Shown here: piece by piece, positions 1-5,195 of the stretch
Position numbering within the stretch: the stretch's first letter is position 1
Layout of the letters: each line of letters opens with the position of its first letter
Source: CAZAQS01 sp964486825
GTDB taxonomy: Bacteria > Chloroflexota > Anaerolineae > Anaerolineales > UBA4823
Direction: 5' to 3'
Assembly: GCA_964486825.1 (NCBI GenBank)
Contig: CAZAQS010000324.1
Span: 1-5,195, forward strand
DNA: 5,195 bases
Position numbers and translations under genes: made by a program
Notes under the pieces: model-generated
Database searches by the model: none
Told to the model about the DNA's origin: nothing
The model's input: only the letters and a program-made list of their open reading frames with translations

Positions 1-6
1 TGATCA

Positions 7-90
7 CGCTAAAGCGTAAAATCCCGTACATTCACATCCGTTTTTCAACAGATCAAGAGCCGTTAGGCCCACAAGACTTTACGCTCAGCG
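7..90. repeat. Inverted repeat pair, arms 7-20 and 78-90
   Basis: The arm at 7-20 (CGCTAAAGCGTAAA) and the reverse complement of 78-90 (CGCTGAGCGTAAA) match except for a one-base gap and one substitution. The inner heptamer GCGTAAA/TTTACGC is exact and the arms are about 57 bases apart. The left arm is itself a small palindrome (ACGCT at 6-10, AGCGT at 13-17). The role is unknown. It could be a regulatory dyad, part of a larger structured element extending beyond the left edge, or chance. No gene is confidently visible in 1-195. Confidence 0.3.
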
Positions 91-110
91 GAGAGGGTGG
101 GTGCCCTCTC
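91..110. other. Perfect 7-bp hairpin
   Basis: GAGAGGG at 91-97 pairs perfectly with CCCTCTC at 104-110 around the six-base loop TGGGTG. No T-run follows it directly, so it is not a classical intrinsic terminator by itself. It lies 22 bases before the stronger hairpin at 133-171, and the two may be structured parts of the same transcript 3' end. Confidence 0.35.
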
Positions 111-132
111 GAAGATGAAGAAAAATTTCACA

Positions 133-171
133 AAAAGCCAATTCTTCCTCATAGAGCAAGGATTGGCTTTT
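133..171. terminator. Long-stem bidirectional intrinsic terminator
   Basis: AAAAGCCAAT at 133-142 is the exact reverse complement of ATTGGCTTTT at 162-171. The pairing continues inward through one G-T wobble (143/161), three more pairs, one C-C mismatch (147/157) and three final pairs, leaving the loop ATA at 151-153. The arms end in A-runs and T-runs, so each strand has a T-rich tail and the element could end transcription in both directions. It probably serves a gene left of the window and/or the leftward genes ending at 427. Confidence 0.75.
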
Positions 172-195
172 ATAATCGTTATTTTCTTAATTTGA

Positions 196-444
196 TGTGG
201 AGCGCGAATTCAGCTATCTGAAGATCCGCTTCGGGCAAGACTACGAAACTTGGACCGCGAAGATTTGGATAATGCGCGCATGGCATTTTATACGCTATGC
301 ATCCGAGTCCGTGCCGCCTAAGGGCTTTACCCGTTGTACCGGAAAGGATTCATGGCTCCTGCGATGCTCCGCTCCATTTGCGAATGCAATATCTGGACAT
401 TGCAGGAAATCTCTGTGGACGGAACACTAGCGGGCCGTCGCTAA
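196..444 (+). pseudogene. Remnant of an unidentified gene with in-frame stop
   Basis: One + strand frame stays protein-like from 196 to its stop at 442-444, interrupted only by TAA at 319-321. Before that stop it reads LDREDLDNARMAFYTLCIRV. After it comes LYPLYRKGFMAPAMLRSICE and then NIWTLQEISVDG, which looks like the conserved C-terminus of a soluble helical protein. From 197 to about 260 the neighbouring frame (starting VEREFSYLKIRFG) has the more G/C-rich third positions, so a frameshift near 245-265 is also possible. There is no ribosome binding site and no clean start, and the hairpin at 133-171 lies just upstream. I do not recognise the family. The last bases overlap the tail of the leftward membrane gene ending at 427. 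This could be a decayed 3' fragment, or coincidence. Confidence 0.4.
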
Positions 445-795
445 TTGGTCAACCTTGGGAGGCGGCTGGCTCAGAGCTCGCCAGCCGTACGCCAGCCCAA
501 ACAGGTAAGTCAGGCCGATCAGCAGGAATACGAACGAAGACTGCCAGGCCGTGGTAAGGATCGTCCCTTGCGAGGGTAAAATCCCGAGCACGGTCAGCAG
601 TAGCAGGACAAAACCAATCCCCCGCAGGGTAAAGACGAATCCAATCACAATCAGGCCGGTGCGCAGCAGGGGCAGCCGCCGGATCAGACCTGCCCCAGAC
701 AGCGCGTACAGCCCAGCGACTACGCAAAGGAGCGCCACGACCAAACTGGCTCCCAGGAGCAGAGATGGGGTTTGAGACGACCTCATCGCCGGCAT
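427..795 (-). CDS. Small integral membrane protein, probably 3' part of a split gene
   Basis: This is a 122-residue hydrophobic protein with about three membrane helices, near residues 10-32, 42-67 and 78-100, and a short polar tail. The stretch GLYALSGAGLIRRLPLLRTG followed by FTLRGI resembles a widespread uncharacterised family of about 140-residue membrane proteins that I remember by this YALSGAG-RLPLLR signature. Those proteins have four helices, and the first seems to be encoded upstream at 797-1114. ATG at 793-795 is chosen because it lies one base past the TGA of the upstream frame (TGAGATG), a spacing that fits coupled re-initiation. ATG at 784-786 is an alternative. A start at 855 would overlap the upstream frame by about 60 bases and is unlikely. 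The biochemical role is unknown. It could be a functional second cistron or the 3' half of a broken gene. Confidence 0.6.
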   Translation of the reverse strand: MPAMRSSQTPSLLLGASLVVALLCVVAGLYALSGAGLIRRLPLLRTGLIVIGFVFTLRGIGFVLLLLTVLGILPSQGTILTTAWQSSFVFLLIGLTYLFGLAYGWRALSQPPPKVDQLATAR

Positions 796-796
796 C

Positions 797-1114
797 TCAA
801 TATGCGCTCCACTCCGGGACGATTCCGATAGCAATCTGAAAGACAGCGAATCCAAAGACGAGCAGAGCAGCGAGAACTAGAAGAGGGGTTCTATCCCGTT
901 GATGGGAATATAATTTTTTCTCCGATATGCTGCCCATCAGCGGCTTCACGTTTTCGTAAACAAAGGGGACCTGTTTTCCAGAGTTCCGTAGTAGCAGCGC
1001 GCCCAACAGTATAAGTATGCAGACCACCAGGATGGGAACAATGTCCGACTTAATCCGTCCAGCCTTGCGTACAAAGGATCGAATAGAAAGTGTCTTTATT
1101 TTGGTATCTATCAT
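797..1114 (-). CDS. Two-helix membrane protein, probably 5' part of a split gene
   Basis: This is a 105-residue frame with a basic, probably cytoplasmic N-terminus, a first helix around IVPILVVCILILLGALLL, a polar loop of about 37 residues, and a second helix around LLVLAALLVFGFAVFQIAIG. It ends at EWSAY-TGA. The second helix and the following tryptophan motif resemble the N-terminal part of the family whose C-terminal part is encoded at 427-795. After the TGA the same frame continues with DAGDEVVSNP, which fits that family's linker, before coding sense moves to the downstream frame. The ATG at 1112-1114 is used. GTG at 1127-1129 would add five residues, and neither has a convincing ribosome binding site. 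Residues 1-70 match nothing I recognise and may be foreign to the family. Confidence 0.5.
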   Translation of the reverse strand: MIDTKIKTLSIRSFVRKAGRIKSDIVPILVVCILILLGALLLRNSGKQVPFVYENVKPLMGSISEKKLYSHQRDRTPLLVLAALLVFGFAVFQIAIGIVPEWSAY

Positions 1115-1165
1115 TCGATTCCAGATCACTTGTTCGCAGATTCAGACTGATTTCACCTTAGAAGG

Positions 1166-1399
1166 CTATTGCTTTTTCTCTGCCAACAGCAGCAAGTAAG
1201 TGACAAACCGCTTCCGATCGGATAACAGCATCACCATATCGTGCAAAAGAAAATTCGGGTAGGTTTCTCCTCTGCTCTGTGAATCCTCGAGTATCCAGCG
1301 GATCATGTCCAACCAGAACTCTTTTCCATAACCCGGGTACTTTTCATTTGCATAACCTGGGTGGAATGATCTATTTGTGCTTTCAACTATTCTCTGCTC
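1166..1399 (-). pseudogene. Start-less C-terminal fragment of an unidentified protein
   Basis: A leftward frame is open for 77 codons from just after a TAA at 1400-1402 to TAG at 1166-1168. Its translation looks like genuine protein: a PGYANEKYPGYGKEFW segment, the amphipathic stretch WLDMIRWILE, then YPNFLLHDMVMLLSDRKRF and a leucine-rich end finishing AEKKQ. No ATG, GTG or TTG precedes the first methionine within DMIRW, and no ribosome binding site is visible, so the 5' part is missing or in another frame. A short leftward frame before it (MDTGTSPGHFVFSIGYSW, starting near 1483) could be a displaced piece. It lies 51 bases upstream of the membrane gene starting at 1114, on the same strand. 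I do not recognise the family. Confidence 0.45.
1327..1362. repeat. 24-base-period imperfect direct repeat
   Basis: CATAACCCGGGT at 1327-1338 recurs as CATAACCTGGGT at 1351-1362, matching 11 of 12 bases at an offset of 24 bases. In the leftward fragment frame this is an eight-codon repeat of a PGY motif (PGYANEK then PGYGKEF). The first copy contains the palindrome CCCGGG. It may simply be a protein-level duplication inside the fragment. Confidence 0.4.
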
Positions 1400-1596
1400 T
1401 TAACGATGTCTGTAACGTTTGTTTCCTGTCCCACGAGTATCCTATTGAAAAAACAAAATGACCTGGTGAGGTACCAGTATCCATGTTTTGTCGGAAGGCA
1501 CTAAAGAAATGTCAGGAGGATTTGCCGACAACATGCCAGAAATTGTAAAAAGTTTTTCCACCAATTACACCGCATGCTCGAAAGGAAGGTGAAAAT
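1400..1596. promoter_or_regulatory. Intergenic region upstream of the 1597 gene
   Basis: No convincing gene lies here. It separates the leftward fragment ending near 1400 from the rightward gene at 1597, so any promoters would be divergent. A weak rightward candidate is TTGCCG at 1522-1527, a 16-base gap, then TGTAAA at 1544-1549, each matching four of six consensus bases. A ribosome binding site for the next gene is clear: AAGGAAGG at 1582-1589, ending about seven bases before the ATG. A small dyad (CTGGT 1463-1467, ACCAG 1473-1477) is too short to interpret. Confidence 0.3.
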
Positions 1597-1857
1597 ATGA
1601 CCGCTCAAAGTTATCAAATTATTGTCAAAGGCCAGCTCCAGCCTGAATGGGCAGCCCGTCTAGAAGAAATAGAAATTCTTCCGCTAGGTAGCCAACAGTA
1701 CGTCTTGCATTGTGCTCCCATGGATCCGCCCGCATTGCACGGCTTGCTGGACCGGGTACGTGCCCTTGGATTGGAGCTGGTATCGGTGAAGGTTATCCCG
1801 GTCAATCTAAACCAGGACCTGGCATCTCAGAAGTCAAATACAGTAAGCCAACCATAA
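1597..1857 (+). CDS. Small conserved protein, Chloroflexota-type family
   Basis: This 86-residue soluble protein has no signal peptide or membrane segment. It begins with a beta-strand-like YQIIVKGQL (residues 6-14). The region around residues 44-64 reads PALHGLLDRVRALGLELVSV, after which a polar tail of about 20 residues ends the protein. I recognise the pattern of an N-terminal IxVxGxL segment plus xxALHGLLxRxRxLGLxLxSV from short uncharacterised proteins common in Anaerolineae and relatives. Those usually have more residues in the middle, so this copy may be shortened there. The start is well supported by an AAGGAAGG/GGTG ribosome binding site just before ATG. It is followed after 11 bases by the broken CxxC gene, suggesting a two-gene operon. 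The function is unknown; the small alpha/beta pattern would fit a regulatory or protein-binding domain, but nothing in the sequence proves that. Confidence 0.8.
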   Translation: MTAQSYQIIVKGQLQPEWAARLEEIEILPLGSQQYVLHCAPMDPPALHGLLDRVRALGLELVSVKVIPVNLNQDLASQKSNTVSQP

Positions 1858-1868
1858 AGGAGTCTGAA

Positions 1869-2070
1869 ATGGACGGTAAAAAAAACGCAACCATATGTGG
1901 ACAAGAAATTTGGCTGCGAAACCTGCGAAATGCGCGAGAAGGCCGAAGCCAATCCGAATACTTTCATGGCAGGATTGTGGCGCTGGCATACCGGCTGATG
2001 CCCCGGCGGGAAAGCCTACCAAGCGCATCAGGCCCACCAGAAGACGATTCGATATACGTGGTTTATGTAA
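1869..2070 (+). pseudogene. Broken CxxC / WRWH small protein gene
   Basis: An ideal ribosome binding site (AAGGAG at 1857-1862, six-base spacer) leads to ATG at 1869. The ATG frame soon turns into unlikely sequence. The frame that makes sense is entered only if the 8-A run at 1878-1885 is read as seven. It then gives MDGKKTQPYVDKKFGCETCE, a MREKAEANPNTF segment, LWRWHTG, TGA at 1996-1998, CPGGKAYQAHQ, and finally a stop at 2068-2070. The paired cysteines (GCETC) and the WRWHT-W-CPGWKAY motif match a small family I recall from Chloroflexota and some other anaerobes, probably metal-binding. The TGA falls where the tryptophan of that motif is expected. So there are two lesions, a one-base indel and a nonsense change. 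The 3' end overlaps the convergent hydrolase tail. It could be a pseudogene, a phase-variable gene or a sequence error. Confidence 0.6.
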
Positions 2071-4040
2071 ATATCCAATAACCTGAAGTAATTCATAGAC
2101 CAGACCATTCCCAACAGGGCAAATGTGGCGATAGTAAAGTGAACCCTTCCCGGCAAACTCCAATAGCGGCGGGTCCAGGCCAGGATTGTAAAGATCGATG
2201 GGCCAATGACCAGGACGGAGACTATCTGGGTAAGCCTCACAACTACGCCCAGGTAGGCTGGGATGAGATAAAGCAAATCTCTTTGGTAGTAAAGGATTCC
2301 TCCCATTAAACCTAAGTAAGCAGCAGAATGGCACCAGACCCAAACTCGGGCCGCTCGAGCGGTAATATTGAACGACGCCCCCTTTTTTCGGAAGGTACCG
2401 CCAACAGCCGTAACCATCCCGATCAGCAGCGTGGCCAATAAAATAACCAGGCAGGCGGCAAGAACGAACGAGGCGAACATGGGTGTTTCGGTCCAGTTGA
2501 CCCGCTCGAAAGCGTAATGCGGCCGGTCTTCGAAGAGCAGGTGATCTACCCGGCCATCTGCTCCGGTATGGAAGATCAGTGTGTTATCACCGTCCAGCGA
2601 GCGAAAGACGAGCGGATCTTGGGTTTGAAAAAAGCTTTCTCGGACAGGCTCTCCGCCCATGGAGAATTTGGTGGCGAGCGAACCATCCTCAACGATGGAG
2701 ACACGCAAGTATGCCGAGCCGGCATAGTGGGCAATCCGGTCAAGGTGACGGGAAACGCTCCGGGTGCATTGGTAGTATCCCTCAAAATCTTCGAGGCGGC
2801 CGGTTGAGTTTGCAGGTGCGGGCAGGGCCTTAGGGTCATTTTCTGGAAAATACAAATTCATAAAGGATTGGAAGAATTCACGGGCGGGTGTTTCCCCGCT
2901 GCGGGCGTTATAGACGACGAATAATCCGGTGTTCTGCTCGGGCAGGAGCACCAGCAGGGCGAACCAACCGGTGAATGCGCCGCCATGCTCGATGAAGCGC
3001 TTGCCGTTCTGCTCACCGTCAAAGAATCCGAGAGTAAATCCCGATAAACGCTGATCGTTGGCGAACTGGCGGGTATGCATCTGGCGCGCGGTTTCGGAAG
3101 TCAAGATCCGCCGCCCCTCGAACTCCCCATTCTGCAAATGGGCCAGCATAAAATGAGCCATATCCACCGCGGTAGTTGACATCGATCCCATGGGCGCGGC
3201 TGCGATATACTCAAAGGGGAGGGGTTGGAGCGAATCGGTATTGATGTAAGCATTGGCCTGATTGGGCTGGAGATTGGCAGGGACCGGCTGGCGGAATGTG
3301 CTGTGAGTCATTTCCAGGGGTTCAAAGACATACGTTTCGATATACTGCTCGAAAGGGATACCCGTGGTCGACTCGACGATATAACCTGCCAGGGCAGCGC
3401 CGTAATTGGAGTAAGCGGTCATTTCACCCGGTGGGCGAACCCGGGCCGGCATATAGCTGGCGACATAGTCCTGCAGGGATATCATGTCTTCGGGGCTGTG
3501 TGCCAGCATCCCATTGAACCGTTCTTCGAAGCCGGCAGTGTGGGTCAGAAGATGCCATAGGGTGATCGGTTCGGGGTAGTTGGCCGGGATTTGAAAGTCT
3601 GGCAGGTAGGTATTGATATCTGTATACAGATCAATTTTGCCCTGCTCCACCAACTGCATCACCGCCGTCCAGGTGAAGAGTTTGCTGGTCGATCCGATCC
3701 GGAATAAGGATTCATGCGGGGATGCCGGGACATGCTCTTCGACATTGGCAAAGCCGTACCCCTTGGCAAGCACGATTTCTCCATCTTGGACGATCGATAC
3801 CATCGCTCCCGCGATCTGATAATCACTGAGCTGCGGGGGGATCAAAGCATCTGTGAATGCTTCCAAATCATCCCCTGCAAGGCTTCTTTCCAAAAGCTGT
3901 GATCCATATATGCTTCCGGGAGCGTAGCGGGCTACGTTATTCGCCCGCGCGAAACCGGATGGCCCGAGCTGCCCAACGATTAGGAGCAGAATGACGGCAA
4001 CGGCTAGATATTTTTGATGCTGTCGACGTTTTGTTTTCAT
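2028..4040 (-). CDS. Surface serine hydrolase, beta-lactamase class C fold, with membrane domain
   Basis: This 670-residue protein has a basic N-terminus and hydrophobic signal segment (residues 10-24), with likely cleavage near ARA at 31-33. The serine beta-lactamase-like domain (about 60-400) carries all three family motifs: S117-T-S-K120 (nucleophile and base), Y210-S-N212, and H352-G-G354 at the KTG position. HLLTHTAGF at 163-171 is also typical. Residues 415-515 form a beta-rich lipocalin-like domain as found behind such enzymes. Four membrane helices follow (about 519-541, 566-586, 594-621, 634-657). The catalytic part should therefore sit outside the cell, anchored at its C-terminus. 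HGG in place of KTG points to a D-amino-acid peptidase or esterase-like enzyme more than a true beta-lactamase, but the substrate cannot be read from sequence. The start at 4040 is chosen because it precedes the signal peptide and overlaps the acetyltransferase stop as ATGA; ATG at 4074-4076 would add 12 charged residues. Confidence 0.92.
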   Translation of the reverse strand: MKTKRRQHQKYLAVAVILLLIVGQLGPSGFARANNVARYAPGSIYGSQLLERSLAGDDLEAFTDALIPPQLSDYQIAGAMVSIVQDGEIVLAKGYGFANVEEHVPASPHESLFRIGSTSKLFTWTAVMQLVEQGKIDLYTDINTYLPDFQIPANYPEPITLWHLLTHTAGFEERFNGMLAHSPEDMISLQDYVASYMPARVRPPGEMTAYSNYGAALAGYIVESTTGIPFEQYIETYVFEPLEMTHSTFRQPVPANLQPNQANAYINTDSLQPLPFEYIAAAPMGSMSTTAVDMAHFMLAHLQNGEFEGRRILTSETARQMHTRQFANDQRLSGFTLGFFDGEQNGKRFIEHGGAFTGWFALLVLLPEQNTGLFVVYNARSGETPAREFFQSFMNLYFPENDPKALPAPANSTGRLEDFEGYYQCTRSVSRHLDRIAHYAGSAYLRVSIVEDGSLATKFSMGGEPVRESFFQTQDPLVFRSLDGDNTLIFHTGADGRVDHLLFEDRPHYAFERVNWTETPMFASFVLAACLVILLATLLIGMVTAVGGTFRKKGASFNITARAARVWVWCHSAAYLGLMGGILYYQRDLLYLIPAYLGVVVRLTQIVSVLVIGPSIFTILAWTRRYWSLPGRVHFTIATFALLGMVWSMNYFRLLDIYINHVYRIVFWWA

Positions 4041-4609
4041 GTTTGTCTCTTTGTGCTTTCTACGAAATTCATCCATTCCCGTCTTAACATGCCGTACCAG
4101 TCTTCACTGACCCATTTACCCTTTAACCATAAGCTTTCAACAAAGCAGCCTTCATGCCTCATACCGACCTTCTGCAACAGCTTGATCGAAGCGATATTTT
4201 GGGGATCGCAGTTTGCTCGCACGCGGTGGAGATTCAAATCCACAAATAAATAGTCGAGCAGGCGGGATATCGCTTCTGTTCCATATCCTTGGCCGTGAAA
4301 TTCACGGGCCAGTGTGAAACCAATCTCTGCCTGGGCTGGATCATCGGCCAAACGGTGAAAAGCGCAATCTCCAATCATCTGGCCGCTCGATTTAAGCTCA
4401 ATCGCGATTTGGTACCACTGGCCTGCCTCGCTGGGGGTCTTCGCGTTCATCTCGCGGACAAAATTCGCAGCTTGCTCGATTGTGAATGGAATATCCCATC
4501 CCTGGTATTTCGCCACTTCTGGGTCTGAGCGATAGCTTGAAAACGGAAGGATATCCTGGTCTCTAAAGGGCCTTAAGATCAGCCTAGGGGTTTCGAAGAA
4601 AATAGCCAT
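4037..4609 (-). CDS. GNAT N-acetyltransferase, RimJ/RimL type
   Basis: This 190-residue cytoplasmic protein shows the full RimJ/RimL layout. It opens with ETPRLILRPFRDQD (residues 6-19), has a central strand ending IGDCAFHRL (79-87), and EIGFTLAREFHGQGYGTEAI at 95-114, whose Q/GxGxG/A loop (HGQGYG) binds the acetyl-CoA pyrophosphate. Near the end is the NIASIKLLQKVGMRHEG signature (138-154). Family members transfer acetyl groups to protein N-termini, amino sugars, antibiotics or small amines; the acceptor here is not predictable. AGGAG at 4617-4621 lies seven bases before the ATG, a strong ribosome binding site. The stop overlaps the hydrolase start by four bases, so the two are probably translationally coupled. 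The 75-base gap to the upstream partial gene allows shared transcription. Confidence 0.93.
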   Translation of the reverse strand: MAIFFETPRLILRPFRDQDILPFSSYRSDPEVAKYQGWDIPFTIEQAANFVREMNAKTPSEAGQWYQIAIELKSSGQMIGDCAFHRLADDPAQAEIGFTLAREFHGQGYGTEAISRLLDYLFVDLNLHRVRANCDPQNIASIKLLQKVGMRHEGCFVESLWLKGKWVSEDWYGMLRREWMNFVESTKRQT

Positions 4610-4621
4610 CAGCCTGCTCCT
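4610..4621 (-). promoter_or_regulatory. Ribosome binding site of the acetyltransferase
   Basis: On the minus strand AGGAG occupies 4617-4621 and is separated from ATG at 4607-4609 by seven bases. This fixes the acetyltransferase start. No terminator-like hairpin is evident in the 75 bases between this gene and the upstream one, consistent with co-transcription. Confidence 0.7.
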
Positions 4622-4684
4622 ATAGCGGAAACCTTGTGGGGATTACAACACGATAATACCTACCTGCTTCTTCGAATAAATTTC

Positions 4685-5195
4685 TTAATACCGGAAACCC
4701 AGCAGGTTCCAGTAGTTCAAGAACCAAATGAATGCCATAGCAGCCAAAGCCACCAGGCTGTAGTGAAGCCGCGCGATCGGGCTCCAGAAGCCTTGTTTCC
4801 ATGCGATAACCGTCAATGCTGCCAACAAGATGGTAAACGCGGCTGCTGCGAGCCAAACGGTAAGGATGAGGTCAATCGCAGACATCTCACCGTAGGCAAT
4901 CATGGTCCCGAATCCGTCGCGGTCCAGGCAGATCACCAGGAAAGCGACCAGGGCGGACAGGTCCAGGAATGCGACCAGCAGGGCTATCCAGCGTGCGAAC
5001 CGGGCGAACCCGGATTGCGCAGCACGATCTCCTCGGCTGAAGATGCGAGCGAGGGCGCTGAACAACCCCGCAAGCAAGGCCGACAGGAAAATCAACGAGC
5101 ATAAGAGAACCAGACCATAATGCAGCATGGGATTTTGATGCCACGCCATTTTGCCCCACGGGGTTGAGGGTTGGTGAGCATCGTAGAGATAGACG
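4685..5195 (-). CDS. C-terminal membrane domain of a second hydrolase-like protein (partial)
   Basis: The frame is open from the right edge to TAA at 4685-4687. About 169 residues are present and the true N-terminus lies outside the window; the internal methionine at 5147-5149 is not a credible start, because coding continues through it (YDAHQPSTPWGK precedes it). The visible part holds four strongly hydrophobic helices, ending in ARLHYSLVALAAMAFIWFLN. This aligns by eye with the end of the full hydrolase at 2028-4040 (GRVHFTIATFALLGMVWSMN), and the entry AWHQNPM matches NWTETPM there. I infer a paralogous serine hydrolase with the same anchor domain. Without the catalytic part this stays an inference: the same membrane domain could sit on another enzyme. 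Confidence 0.75.
   Translation of the reverse strand, partial: VYLYDAHQPSTPWGKMAWHQNPMLHYGLVLLCSLIFLSALLAGLFSALARIFSRGDRAAQSGFARFARWIALLVAFLDLSALVAFLVICLDRDGFGTMIAYGEMSAIDLILTVWLAAAAFTILLAALTVIAWKQGFWSPIARLHYSLVALAAMAFIWFLNYWNLLGFRY

Noticed and set aside
80..115. Possible tRNA end in the GGAGAGGGTGGG region
   Set aside because: There is no T-loop sequence, no acceptor pairing and no cloverleaf; only a simple hairpin is present.
3..227. Open + strand frame of 75 codons crossing the left edge
   Set aside because: It is free of stops, but it runs straight through the long terminator hairpin at 133-171 and has no recognisable motif. An open frame of this length can occur by chance.
796..855. 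Extension of the membrane protein to a start at 855
   Set aside because: It would overlap the upstream frame by about 60 bases and add a polar, non-family N-terminus. Starts at 795 or 786 fit the gene junction better.
1996..2001. Selenocysteine at TGA-TGC in the broken small gene
   Set aside because: The expected residue is tryptophan, one base away, and I saw no insertion-element hairpin just downstream. A nonsense mutation or error is simpler.
1710..2081. 123-codon + strand frame across the end of the 86-residue gene
   Set aside because: It begins inside a better-supported gene in another frame, and its product is not coherent over its length.
1834..2343. 169-codon minus-strand frame beneath the hydrolase tail
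   Set aside because: It lies mostly within the hydrolase gene in another frame and has no start signal. It is a shadow frame.
4041..4076. Longer hydrolase start at 4076
   Set aside because: It would place 12 charged residues before a good signal peptide and overlap the acetyltransferase gene. The ATGA overlap at 4037-4040 supports the shorter form.
1..5195. Alternative genetic code with TGA read as an amino acid
   Set aside because: The acetyltransferase and hydrolase end properly at TGA and use TGG for tryptophan, so the in-frame TGAs elsewhere are better explained as lesions.

Overview
This window most likely comes from a bacterial chromosome. Two small-protein families on the + strand (1597-1857 and about 1869-2040) resemble short proteins I remember from Chloroflexota, especially Anaerolineae-type genomes. 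The surface serine hydrolase with a C-terminal membrane domain also fits that group. This lineage call is an inference from remembered family patterns, not a database result. Translation looks standard (code 11): TGA ends the acetyltransferase and hydrolase genes, and their tryptophans are TGG.

The right half (2028-5195) is intact and reads leftward as one tight gene set. It starts with the C-terminal membrane domain of a protein running off the right edge. A GNAT-type N-acetyltransferase with a strong ribosome binding site follows. Last comes a 670-residue secreted serine hydrolase of the class C beta-lactamase / penicillin-binding-protein fold, whose start overlaps the acetyltransferase stop by four bases (ATGA). 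The membrane domain of the edge protein aligns by eye with that of the full hydrolase, so two related hydrolases probably flank the acetyltransferase.

The left half (1-2070) looks quite different: it is a cluster of short, damaged or fragmentary genes. From left to right it holds a long-stem hairpin terminator; a + strand coding remnant with an in-frame stop; a leftward membrane-protein gene that appears split in two by a TGA and a frame change; and a 77-codon leftward fragment without a usable start. Next are an intact 86-residue + strand protein and, directly behind it, a small CxxC/WRWH protein broken by an 8-A tract and by a TGA where I expect tryptophan. The broken + strand gene runs tail-to-tail into the end of the hydrolase, with no terminator visible between them.

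I found no rRNA, tRNA, CRISPR array, insertion sequence or recognised defence system. The main open question is whether the lesions in the left half are real gene decay, or phase-variable switching at the A tract, or sequence/assembly errors. Each broken gene has a frame that stays coherent across the lesion.
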